Of a DNA stretch of 5,016 nt, positions 1-5,016 are shown piece after piece. The DNA is from Bacillota bacterium (lineage in GTDB: Bacteria > Bacillota > Clostridia > Saccharofermentanales > UBA5734). Both the position numbers and the translations under genes were made by a program. The stretch lies in NCBI GenBank assembly GCA_023438965.1, contig JAEXPB010000006.1:1-5016 (forward strand), written 5' to 3'. Under the pieces are notes generated by a model. The model had not been told where the DNA came from. It did not search any database and worked only from the letters and a program-made list of their open reading frames with translations. Each line of letters opens with the position of its first letter. The stretch's first letter is position 1.

Positions 1-857
1 ATCCGGCAGGCGTGCGCTTCCAGGGAAGCTATTTCCTCTATCATTCCACCGGCGAAACATTGCCGGATGGCAGTTTTCGGCTCGGTATCGGCATCGCGTC
101 CGCACCGGATCTGGAGAACTGGCGCCTGGCCGGCGACCTGCCCTGCACCCAGTCCTGCGAAGCCAGGGGTATCGGCGCGCCGGCCGCCATCGTGCTGCGC
201 GGCCAGGTTCATTTGTTTTACCAGACCTATGGCAACTGGCGTACCGATGCGATTTGCCATGCGGTCTCCGATGACGGCCTGCATTTCCGCAAAGATCCGA
301 CCAATCCCATTTATCACCCCGGTGACGACTGGTGCAGCGGCCGGGCGATCGACGCCGATGCGGTCGCTTTCCAGGACCGGCTGTTCCTGTATTATGCGAC
401 ACGCGACCAGGACATGCGCATCCAGCAGTTGGGCGTCGCCTGGGCGGATCTTGGGTCCGATTACTCGGCAGCCAGCTGGCAGCATGGACCAAGCCACAGC
501 ATCCTGGCACCGGAATTGCCTTGGGAACAGGAATGCATCGAGGCGCCGGCCACAATCGTTCAGGACGATAAAATTTATCTATTCTATGGCGGCGCCTACA
601 ACTGCAAGCCGCAGCAGATCGGTTGCGCTGTATCTGCGGACGGCATAAACTTTCAGCGCGTCAGCGATCTGCCCTTGCTTGGACCCGGACTGCCGGGCAC
701 CTGGAACAGCTGCGAATCCGGCCACCCCTACGCGTTCCGCGATGATGACGGCCAGGCCTGGCTGTTCTATCAGGGCAGCCCGGATATGGGCAAAACCTGG
801 TATTTGTCGAGGGCCAGGATCACCTGGGATAACGGTGTGCCGCGAATTTGTCCGTAA
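1..857 (+). CDS. GH43-like five-bladed beta-propeller glycosidase, 5'-truncated
   Basis: The reading frame is open to the left edge, with its first full codon at 3, and ends at TAA 855-857. The GTG at 12 is probably not the true start: the frame reads P-A-G-V-R-F-Q-G upstream, and the cut codon ends in AT, so it could be Asp and complete the DP motif that opens blade 1 in GH43/GH32-type enzymes. Counting from the GTG, repeated blade segments follow: GAPAAIV (55-61), IDADAVAF (113-120), EAPATIV (177-183) and GHPYAF (237-242), each running into a YLFY/LFLYY-like strand. IDAD and E177-A-P sit where these families carry the second acidic residue and the catalytic acid. This supports a plant- or host-glycan hydrolase or related phosphorylase, but the substrate is unknown. 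No signal peptide can be judged because the N-terminus is missing. Nine cysteines in 281 residues is unusual. GC-rich codons match the right half of the window. Fold confidence is good; exact family is uncertain. Confidence 0.72.
   Translation, partial: PAGVRFQGSYFLYHSTGETLPDGSFRLGIGIASAPDLENWRLAGDLPCTQSCEARGIGAPAAIVLRGQVHLFYQTYGNWRTDAICHAVSDDGLHFRKDPTNPIYHPGDDWCSGRAIDADAVAFQDRLFLYYATRDQDMRIQQLGVAWADLGSDYSAASWQHGPSHSILAPELPWEQECIEAPATIVQDDKIYLFYGGAYNCKPQQIGCAVSADGINFQRVSDLPLLGPGLPGTWNSCESGHPYAFRDDDGQAWLFYQGSPDMGKTWYLSRARITWDNGVPRICP
711..857 (+). repeat. Direct repeat copy A (last propeller blade and stop of the GH43-like gene)
   Basis: This intact copy encodes the end of the propeller protein from the CESGHPYAF segment to the stop codon. 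A second, degenerate copy lies in the same orientation at 1783-1927. Hand alignment over 147 columns gives 20 substitutions and two single-base gaps, about 85% identity. The two copies bracket the fic gene. Confidence 0.85.
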
Positions 858-874
858 GATATTCGCATAGATCG

Positions 875-881
875 AAAGGGG
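875..881 (+). promoter_or_regulatory. Ribosome binding site of the fic gene
   Basis: AAAGGGG lies 10 bases before the ATG at 892 and supports that start. No convincing promoter is visible in the 34 bases after the propeller gene, so fic may be transcribed by read-through. Confidence 0.5.
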
Positions 882-891
882 TATCGCAGCG

Positions 892-1779
892 ATGAATAAA
901 GTGTCCATTCGTTTCTTTGATGACCAGGAAGTTCGAGCTATATGGGACGATATGAATTCCAAATGGTGGTTTTCTGTGCTTGATATTGTCGGGGTGCTTC
1001 GCGGCGAAAGCGATTATAATAAAAATCGTAACTACTGGAAATATCTAAAATCTAAACTCAAGAACGAAAATATCGAGTTGGTTAGTCGTACTAACCAACT
1101 GAAATTGATCGCTAACGACGGAAAAAAATATCTTTCCGATACATTTGATTATGATGGTATCCTCGAACTGGCCAAAAATTTTCCGACTAAAAAAGCCAAT
1201 CGCTTCATTGAATGGTTCACCTATAGCGATGAAACGATAGACGGAAAAAGTAAAAGCAAAGCATATGCTCTTTTTGATAGTTCTTTGCTCGACACGATAG
1301 AAGTTGGTACAGTAAAAGGCTTGCAGCAGATTCATGCCTATCTGTTTGGCGGGCTCTATAATTTTGCAGGGCAAATAAGAACACTCATCATAGCAAAAGG
1401 CGGCTTCCAATTCGCCTTGGTACGTTTTCTTCCTGAAACGCTAAATATTATTGAAAAAATGCCTGAAGGAACTTTTGATGAAATCGTGGATAAATATGTA
1501 GAAATGAATGTCGCTCACCCGTTTATGGAAGGTAACGGCAGAAGCACACGAATTTGGCTCGACCTTATTCTGAAAAAGAATCTAAAACTCTGTGTAGATT
1601 GGAGCAAGATCAACAAAAAAGACTACCTCTCCGCTATGGAAAAAAGCGTTTCAAATTCCGCACAAATAAACACATTACTAAAAACGGCTTTAACCGATAA
1701 GATTAACGACCGCGAGGTTTTTATGAAGGGCATAGATTATTCCTACTATTACGAACAAGAGGATAGCGTTTTGCAATGA
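892..1779 (+). CDS. BRO-N-like domain fused to a class III Fic protein adenylyltransferase
   Basis: The protein has 295 residues. Residues 1 to about 110 resemble the BRO-N-like domain of phage antirepressor-type proteins ([42 protein letters not shown]). Residues 130-290 are a Fic domain very like Neisseria NmFic: [20 protein letters not shown], the flap AKGGFQFA (168-175), and the complete loop [12 protein letters not shown] (209-220) with catalytic His209. Fic enzymes transfer AMP from ATP to a target hydroxyl; NmFic-type enzymes are reported to modify the type II topoisomerase GyrB. The C-terminal helix has S284-YYY-E288, the class III inhibitory motif, but is followed by Gln where the consensus has Gly or Asn. 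No separate antitoxin gene is seen, as expected for class III. NmFic is only about 190 residues, so the N-terminal part is an added module, perhaps for DNA binding or autoregulation. The gene is far more AT-rich than its neighbours (17 of 60 bases are G or C at 1021-1080, against 42 of 60 at 2521-2580), which suggests recent transfer. Confidence 0.9.
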   Translation: MNKVSIRFFDDQEVRAIWDDMNSKWWFSVLDIVGVLRGESDYNKNRNYWKYLKSKLKNENIELVSRTNQLKLIANDGKKYLSDTFDYDGILELAKNFPTKKANRFIEWFTYSDETIDGKSKSKAYALFDSSLLDTIEVGTVKGLQQIHAYLFGGLYNFAGQIRTLIIAKGGFQFALVRFLPETLNIIEKMPEGTFDEIVDKYVEMNVAHPFMEGNGRSTRIWLDLILKKNLKLCVDWSKINKKDYLSAMEKSVSNSAQINTLLKTALTDKINDREVFMKGIDYSYYYEQEDSVLQ

Positions 1780-1782
1780 TCA

Positions 1783-1927
1783 TGTGAATCCGGCCACCTT
1801 TACGCGTTCCGCGATGATGACGGCCAGGCCTGGTTTTCTATCAAGGTAGCCCGGGCATGGGCAAAACCTGGTATTTGCCGAAAGCTGGGATTACCTGAAA
1901 AACGGCGTACCGCAGATTTGTCCGTAA
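1783..1927 (+). pseudogene. Remnant of a second GH43-like propeller gene (last blade only)
   Basis: This stretch begins three bases after the fic stop and matches the final blade of the upstream propeller gene, from the CESGHxYAF segment to its TAA. It has lost one base just after the tryptophan codon at 1831-1833 and another near 1896-1901, where a TGA also appears, so it cannot encode the blade. Many differences are third-position changes that keep the amino acid (CAG/CAA, GGC/GGT, GCC/GCT, ATC/ATT, GTG/GTA). This suggests that it diverged as a working paralogue before decaying, rather than being a fresh duplication. The rest of that paralogue is absent; fic occupies its place. Confidence 0.8.
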
Positions 1928-1953
1928 AAATTGAAGTATACCGAATCAAGATG

Positions 1954-2265
1954 TTACACTTTTCTCTGAACAGCCGTTTTAATGGTCACTGTAAAAAACA
2001 CACCAAAAAGCAGCGCTGCCAGCTCCGAGATGGTTGGCGGAAATTCCAGGTATGACGGGAAACCTGGGAGCAGGAACGCCGCATAGGGAATTGCTGCGAT
2101 CAGCAACAAGACCAATTCAATGAACAGATAGCTGCGCAGCTTCATGAAGCCATCTAAGCTGAGTCCCGCAGCCATGCCAATAGCAGCGTCGATGAGCATG
2201 CATAGGGAGAGATGCTGAAAATATAGATTGTTGAGGATGATCGCTTCCGAACTTTTCGGATCCAC
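1954..2265 (-). CDS. Possible small three-helix membrane protein, unknown function
   Basis: This is a 103-residue reading frame from a GTG at 2265, with an in-frame TGA a few codons upstream. Three hydrophobic stretches are visible at about residues 19-36, 45-66 and 80-99, followed by a basic tail (KTAVQRKV). The length, hydrophobic periodicity and short loops look like a real integral membrane protein, but I do not recognise the family. The start is weak because no clear ribosome binding site precedes the GTG; an internal ATG at codon 23 is an alternative. It may be the tail of a longer gene broken by a frameshift, since another minus-strand frame upstream (to 2317) encodes a hydrophobic SVFSYLI stretch. 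Its flanks within 1928-2384 hold only the inverted repeat at 2287-2329. Confidence 0.4.
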   Translation of the reverse strand: MDPKSSEAIILNNLYFQHLSLCMLIDAAIGMAAGLSLDGFMKLRSYLFIELVLLLIAAIPYAAFLLPGFPSYLEFPPTISELAALLFGVFFTVTIKTAVQRKV

Positions 2266-2286
2266 GCAGCCTGATCAGATACGAAA

Positions 2287-2329
2287 ATACGCTTCTGATT
2301 GCCCAAAGCATCTGCAATCAGAAGCGTAT
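2287..2329 (-). terminator. Perfect 16-bp inverted repeat, possible terminator of the minus-strand operon
   Basis: ATACGCTTCTGATTGC (2287-2302) and its exact reverse complement (2314-2329) flank an 11-base loop. On the minus strand the hairpin lies about 56 bases past the stop of the last reductase-like gene and is followed by a short TTT run and then CGT. The T-run is weak for an intrinsic terminator, and the stem is only moderately GC-rich. An outer pair, CTGATCA (2271-2277) and TGATCAG (2344-2350), is also complementary and would enclose the whole structure. Confidence 0.45.
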
Positions 2330-2384
2330 ATTGGATAGACTCATGATCAGTTTACTTTTATTCGTCCAAACGAAGGCTGGCGCT

Positions 2385-3335
2385 TTACTTCTTAATATCC
2401 AGCTCCCAGACTGCCCTTTTCCGGAATTTGCTGAGGAATTTCCGATTCAGGACACCCTTTTCCTCCAGATGGACGTAGCAGGCCCGGTCGCAGGCTTTGC
2501 CGCAAATGCAGGTGATGTAGCCGTGCTTGACCGGCGGATAGAAGACCAGCTGGTCGATGATCGCCCGGGCCCGCTCCGGCGGCAGCTGCGCTTCGCCGGC
2601 GATGATCGCCAGGCGGTCCGGTTCGTCGGCGAAGGCGTTCGGCGGCATGAAGGGATTGGTCCTGCGGCTGGCGCCGGCGTAGTAAGTCGCGCATTGCCAG
2701 GTATCCAACTGGCCATCCGCGCTGATCGCCTGGCCGGGGCATGCCTGCACGCAGGCGCCGCACTGGTCGCAGAGATGCGGCTCCGCGAGCGGCGTCGCCG
2801 GCAGTTCGGCATCGGTCAGGATGAAGCAATAGCGCTGGAGCGGACCGAAATCGTCGGTCAGCAGCGTGCCGCTCACACCGATCTCACCCAGGCCGCAGAG
2901 GACCGCCGCCTGCGGGAAATCCAGCTGCAGCTCCCGTTCGGTCCGGTAGATCTCTTTATAGCGCACTTCCGGGAAGGTGCCCTCGTCCGGGCCATCGGCC
3001 CGGATCAGGGGATTCCAGCGCTGCGGCAGTGCGGCAAAGCCCTGGTCTTCCAGGACGCCGCAGGCCTGCAGCAAGGCTTGCGGCATGACCGTCTCCTCCA
3101 GCGTCTCGATGCTGTTGGTTGTGTATTGGTAATAGGTAGTGCCTTCTTCTATATGGCGATGCGAGCCGCGCAGGATGCGGAAGGCCACGCCGATGACGGT
3201 CTGCGCGGATGGCAGCAGCTTGGCGGCTGCAGTGCCGGCGAAGCGTCCGATCGGCGCGAAGCCGACCAGGTCGGCGCCCTGCCCTTTCAGGGTCGCGGTC
3301 AGGTCCTGGACTAATTTCTCTGTTTGTACCGTCAT
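2385..3335 (-). CDS. QueG/RdhA-like double-cluster 4Fe-4S reductase, paralogue 3
   Basis: The protein has 316 residues when started at the ATG at 3335; a longer frame to 3392 exists, but the 3335 start has an excellent AAGAGGAG site and overlaps the upstream stop as ATGA. It belongs to the epoxyqueuosine reductase/reductive dehalogenase type: an N-terminal alpha/beta region (GADLVGFAPIG, 20-30), CGLGEIGVSGTLLTDDFGP (147-165), a canonical C189-x2-C192-x2-C195-x3-C199-P cluster motif, a lone C215 in DTWQC, and a second cluster C276-x-C278-x3-C282-x3-C286. Family members use cobalamin with two 4Fe-4S clusters to reduce their substrate. Cobalamin binding and substrate are inference here. There is no Tat or Sec signal, so it is likely cytoplasmic. 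It lacks the HEAT-repeat tail found in many longer QueG proteins. It is co-translated with the gene before it. NCBI-style naming would probably be '4Fe-4S double cluster binding domain-containing protein'. Confidence 0.82.
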   Translation of the reverse strand: MTVQTEKLVQDLTATLKGQGADLVGFAPIGRFAGTAAAKLLPSAQTVIGVAFRILRGSHRHIEEGTTYYQYTTNSIETLEETVMPQALLQACGVLEDQGFAALPQRWNPLIRADGPDEGTFPEVRYKEIYRTERELQLDFPQAAVLCGLGEIGVSGTLLTDDFGPLQRYCFILTDAELPATPLAEPHLCDQCGACVQACPGQAISADGQLDTWQCATYYAGASRRTNPFMPPNAFADEPDRLAIIAGEAQLPPERARAIIDQLVFYPPVKHGYITCICGKACDRACYVHLEEKGVLNRKFLSKFRKRAVWELDIKK

Positions 3336-4240
3336 ATTCTGCCGCTCCTCTTCAAATGCTCGTAGCAGGCGGTGTCGCACTTCTTGCCGCACAGGCAGGG
3401 GGCGTAATTCGTGGTCCGGCTGGGCAGGAAGTCCAGCTTGGGATAAATGGCCTTCGCGGACGCGCTGTCAAACCGCTTCTCGCCATCCAGGATCGCTTCC
3501 CGCTCCGGATCATCGGCCAGGAAGCCGGTCGGCTGGAACGGATTGGAGCGATGGGCGCCGCGGTAATAGACACTGCATTGCCAGGTGTCCAGGCCGTCGG
3601 CCGCCGTAATCGCCCGGCCGGGGCAGGCGGCCGCGCAGGCGCCGCACTGGTCGCACAGCGATCCGGCAAAGGGCGCATCGGGCTCCAGCGGCGCGTCGGT
3701 CACGATGAAGACCAGGCGCACAAACGGGCCGAACTGCGGCGTAATCACCGCGCCATACAGGCCGACGCTGCCCAGGCCGCAGATCTCGGCGGAGCGGCCG
3801 AAGTCCATGATCACGTCCGGCACCGGTTTGCCCGGCGCGACGGCCGAGGCGTGGACCAGCTCGTAGGTGCCGAGGACTTCCGGATTGGTCGTTTTGTCGC
3901 CCTGGATCCGCAGGTTGGAGATATTGCGCTGCAGGCAGGCGTCGTAGCCGGCATCCTCGATCAGGCCGCCCATTTTGAGCAGGAAGATCTCGGCCATTTC
4001 TTCATCCAGGTATTTGACGCCCAGGGACGTGTAACTGTAAAATTGCGACTGGTTGGCCATCGCGCCATAAAGGCTGCGCGGCACCCGGAAAGCGCAGCCG
4101 ATCACGCAGCGCGCCCGGGGCAGGATCAGGCGCGGATCCCGTTGCGGCGCCGTGCCGGCATAGAGGCTGATGTCGCCGATACCGCACAGGTCGGCGCCGA
4201 ATTCTTTCGCTTTGGCTTTAATTAATTCACTCGTCAGCAT
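3332..4240 (-). CDS. QueG/RdhA-like double-cluster 4Fe-4S reductase, paralogue 2
   Basis: The protein has 302 residues from the ATG at 4240. It is a clear paralogue of the downstream gene: GADLCGIGD (15-23), CGLGSVGLYGAVITPQFGP (154-172), TDAPLEPDAPF, C196-x2-C199-x2-C202-x3-C206-P, C222 in DTWQC, then C282-x-C284-x3-C288-x3-C292 followed by YEHLKRSG. The usual Glu of GLGEIG is replaced here (GLGSVG). The role is inferred to be a cytoplasmic, possibly cobalamin-dependent, reductase of unknown substrate. Start choice: an ATG at 4258 overlaps the upstream stop as ATGA and would add six residues, but it has a poor binding site. The ATG at 4240 has GAGGG seven bases upstream and aligns better with the paralogue. 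A frame reaching 4369 runs deep into the upstream gene and is unlikely. The stop at 3332 overlaps the next start by four bases. Confidence 0.82.
   Translation of the reverse strand: MLTSELIKAKAKEFGADLCGIGDISLYAGTAPQRDPRLILPRARCVIGCAFRVPRSLYGAMANQSQFYSYTSLGVKYLDEEMAEIFLLKMGGLIEDAGYDACLQRNISNLRIQGDKTTNPEVLGTYELVHASAVAPGKPVPDVIMDFGRSAEICGLGSVGLYGAVITPQFGPFVRLVFIVTDAPLEPDAPFAGSLCDQCGACAAACPGRAITAADGLDTWQCSVYYRGAHRSNPFQPTGFLADDPEREAILDGEKRFDSASAKAIYPKLDFLPSRTTNYAPCLCGKKCDTACYEHLKRSGRI
3345..3352 (-). promoter_or_regulatory. Ribosome binding site deciding the start at 3335
   Basis: The minus strand reads AAGAGGAG, with nine bases before the ATG at 3335. It lies inside the end of the preceding gene, which fits translational coupling and argues against the longer frame to 3392. 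Confidence 0.7.
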
Positions 4241-4247
4241 GCTCCTA

Positions 4248-4252
4248 CCCTC
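4248..4252 (-). promoter_or_regulatory. Ribosome binding site favouring the start at 4240
   Basis: GAGGG on the minus strand stands seven bases before the ATG at 4240. A second purine-rich AGGAG (4242-4246) is only one base from that ATG, too close to serve it. The competing ATG at 4258 has no strong site before it and would rely on coupling to the upstream stop. Confidence 0.45.
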
Positions 4253-4254
4253 TT

Positions 4255-5016
4255 TCATCGGTCCAGCATCCAGGGCTTGCCTGTCCGCAGGGGCGCCTGG
4301 AACCGTCCGGCCATGCAGCCGCCCTTTTTCTCGAGCTGGCTGACGCAAGCGCGGATGCAGCCGCCGCATTTGGCCATGTTGTAACCGACCCAGCTGGGGA
4401 AGTACTTCTCCAGCGCCGAGTAGACCTTGCGGATCTCCTCTTCGTTGGCCTCGGCCTTGCCCTCCAGGACATTGAGGTCGCCGTTTTCATTCCGGTCGAA
4501 GACTTCCTTCGGCACGAAGGGATTAAAGTAGCGCCCGGCGTGGGTATAGAAAGCGTAGCACTTCCAGGCGTCGAACTTGGCCCATTCGCAGATCTTGCCG
4601 CCGACCGAGACCTGGATGGTCTCCTGGCTGCTCAGGCAGCCGCCCGGGCATTCGCGGACGCAGGCCTTGCATTTCCGGCACAGCGGCGGGCCGTCGTACA
4701 GGGGATCCGGCTCCAGCGGCGCATCGGTGAAGATAAAGGCCAGGCGCTGCAAGGGGCCGAACTGCGGGGTCAGGAACATCTTGCTGTAGCCGATTTCACC
4801 CAGGCCGCAGGCCACGCCGGCGAGCCGGAAATGGAATTGCAGGTCGGGCGCGACGCCGCCTTCCCGGGCTGGCCGGGTGTACTGCACCGAACGGTGGTGG
4901 GCGGTCTTCTGGGTGGCCCGTTCATTGGCCTCGATCTGTTCTTCCGGCGACAGGGTGTTGCCCGGCGAGCCATCCATGTCGGAAACCACGCCGCGCGCGC
5001 CGGTATTGCGATACAC
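4255..5016 (-). CDS. QueG/RdhA-like double-cluster 4Fe-4S reductase, paralogue 1 (N-terminus off the right edge)
   Basis: The frame is open to the window edge, so the GTG at 5016 is most likely an internal Val and the N-terminal part is missing. Counting from the edge, the visible part has ACGLGEIGYSKMFLTPQFGP (69-88), FIFTDAPLEPDPLYDG, a C113-x2-C116-x2-C119-x3-C123-P cluster motif, C127, C143, C153 in AWKC, and a second motif C217-x2-C220-x3-C224 followed by SQLEKKGG. It is the most divergent of the three. It carries a longer segment between the first cluster and the AWKC cysteine (about 124-150), lacks the extra leading Cys of the CxC pair, and has extra cysteines at 127, 143 and 234. The N-terminal visible stretch is charged and has an unusual spacing before CGLGEIG. 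It is the first visible gene of the operon; promoter and any earlier genes lie outside the window. Substrate unknown. Confidence 0.78.
   Translation of the reverse strand: MYRNTGARGVVSDMDGSPGNTLSPEEQIEANERATQKTAHHRSVQYTRPAREGGVAPDLQFHFRLAGVACGLGEIGYSKMFLTPQFGPLQRLAFIFTDAPLEPDPLYDGPPLCRKCKACVRECPGGCLSSQETIQVSVGGKICEWAKFDAWKCYAFYTHAGRYFNPFVPKEVFDRNENGDLNVLEGKAEANEEEIRKVYSALEKYFPSWVGYNMAKCGGCIRACVSQLEKKGGCMAGRFQAPLRTGKPWMLDR

Noticed and set aside
12..14. GTG at 12 as the true start of the propeller gene
   Set aside because: The frame continues upstream to the edge and the upstream residues fit the start of blade 1, so the gene is truncated by the window.
67..648. 193-residue + strand frame within the propeller gene
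   Set aside because: It is an out-of-frame shadow rich in Arg, Ser and Pro; the propeller motifs lie in the other frame.
579..962. Minus-strand frame crossing the propeller-fic boundary
   Set aside because: It overlaps two supported genes on the other strand and has no family features.
1931..1959. TTGAAG followed 17 bases later by TTACAC as a + strand promoter
   Set aside because: The second box is a poor match to a -10 element and no + strand gene follows it.
858..2384. Insertion sequence carrying fic
   Set aside because: There is no transposase, no terminal inverted repeats at the fic borders and no short target duplication; only the propeller-gene repeat is seen.
2331..3314. Long + strand open frame opposite the third reductase-like gene
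   Set aside because: It is a GC-rich antisense shadow: the composition is repetitive Arg/Ala/Gly with no motif, whereas the minus strand has clear cluster motifs and coupled starts.
3336..3392. Extended N-terminus of the third reductase-like gene
   Set aside because: The extra 19 residues overlap the preceding gene in another frame, and the strong ribosome binding site points to the ATG at 3335.
3209..4225. Long + strand open frame opposite the second reductase-like gene
   Set aside because: It is also antisense to an unmistakable conserved gene, spans the junction of two genes, and shows no recognisable domain.
1..5016. CRISPR array, tRNA or rRNA genes
   Set aside because: There are no regularly spaced short repeats and no tRNA- or rRNA-like segments that I could recognise on either strand.

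Overview
The window most resembles accessory DNA from an anaerobic bacterium. A moderately high-GC member of the Bacillota (Clostridia or Negativicutes) is my best guess, based on three cytoplasmic double-cluster iron-sulfur proteins of the QueG/RdhA type in a row. No ribosomal or other taxonomic marker is present, so the assignment is tentative.

Left part, + strand (1-1927). The window opens inside a five-bladed beta-propeller gene of the glycoside hydrolase 43-like type, whose 5' end is cut off. 34 bases after its stop lies a strikingly AT-rich gene that fuses an N-terminal BRO-N-like (phage antirepressor-type) domain to a C-terminal Fic adenylyltransferase domain. The Fic part closely resembles the single-domain, self-inhibited class III enzyme of Neisseria (NmFic), including the HPFxEGNGRxxR catalytic loop and a C-terminal SxxxE inhibitory motif. 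Three bases after the fic stop there is a decayed second copy of the last propeller blade of the upstream gene, about 85% identical by hand alignment and carrying two single-base deletions. The fic gene therefore sits between an apparently intact propeller gene and the remnant of a paralogue. This suggests that it replaced or interrupted the second member of a tandem pair.

Middle (1928-2384). This stretch holds a possible small three-helix membrane protein on the minus strand (low to moderate confidence) and a perfect 16-bp inverted repeat at 2287-2329. The hairpin lies just past the end of the minus-strand operon and may terminate it.

Right part, minus strand (2385-5016). Three tandem paralogous genes are read right to left. 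Each has a GLGxxG...LTPxFGP-type segment, a CxxCxxCxxxCP 4Fe-4S motif, and a second, divergent cysteine cluster near the C-terminus. They overlap or nearly touch (ATGA overlap at 3332-3335; 14-base gap or ATGA overlap at 4255-4258), so they are almost certainly co-translated. The family is that of epoxyqueuosine reductase and reductive dehalogenases, but the substrate cannot be read from the sequence. The first gene is cut by the right edge.

The most interesting items are the BRO-N/Fic fusion with its flanking propeller-gene repeats, and the tandem triplet of reductase-like paralogues with different second-cluster motifs.
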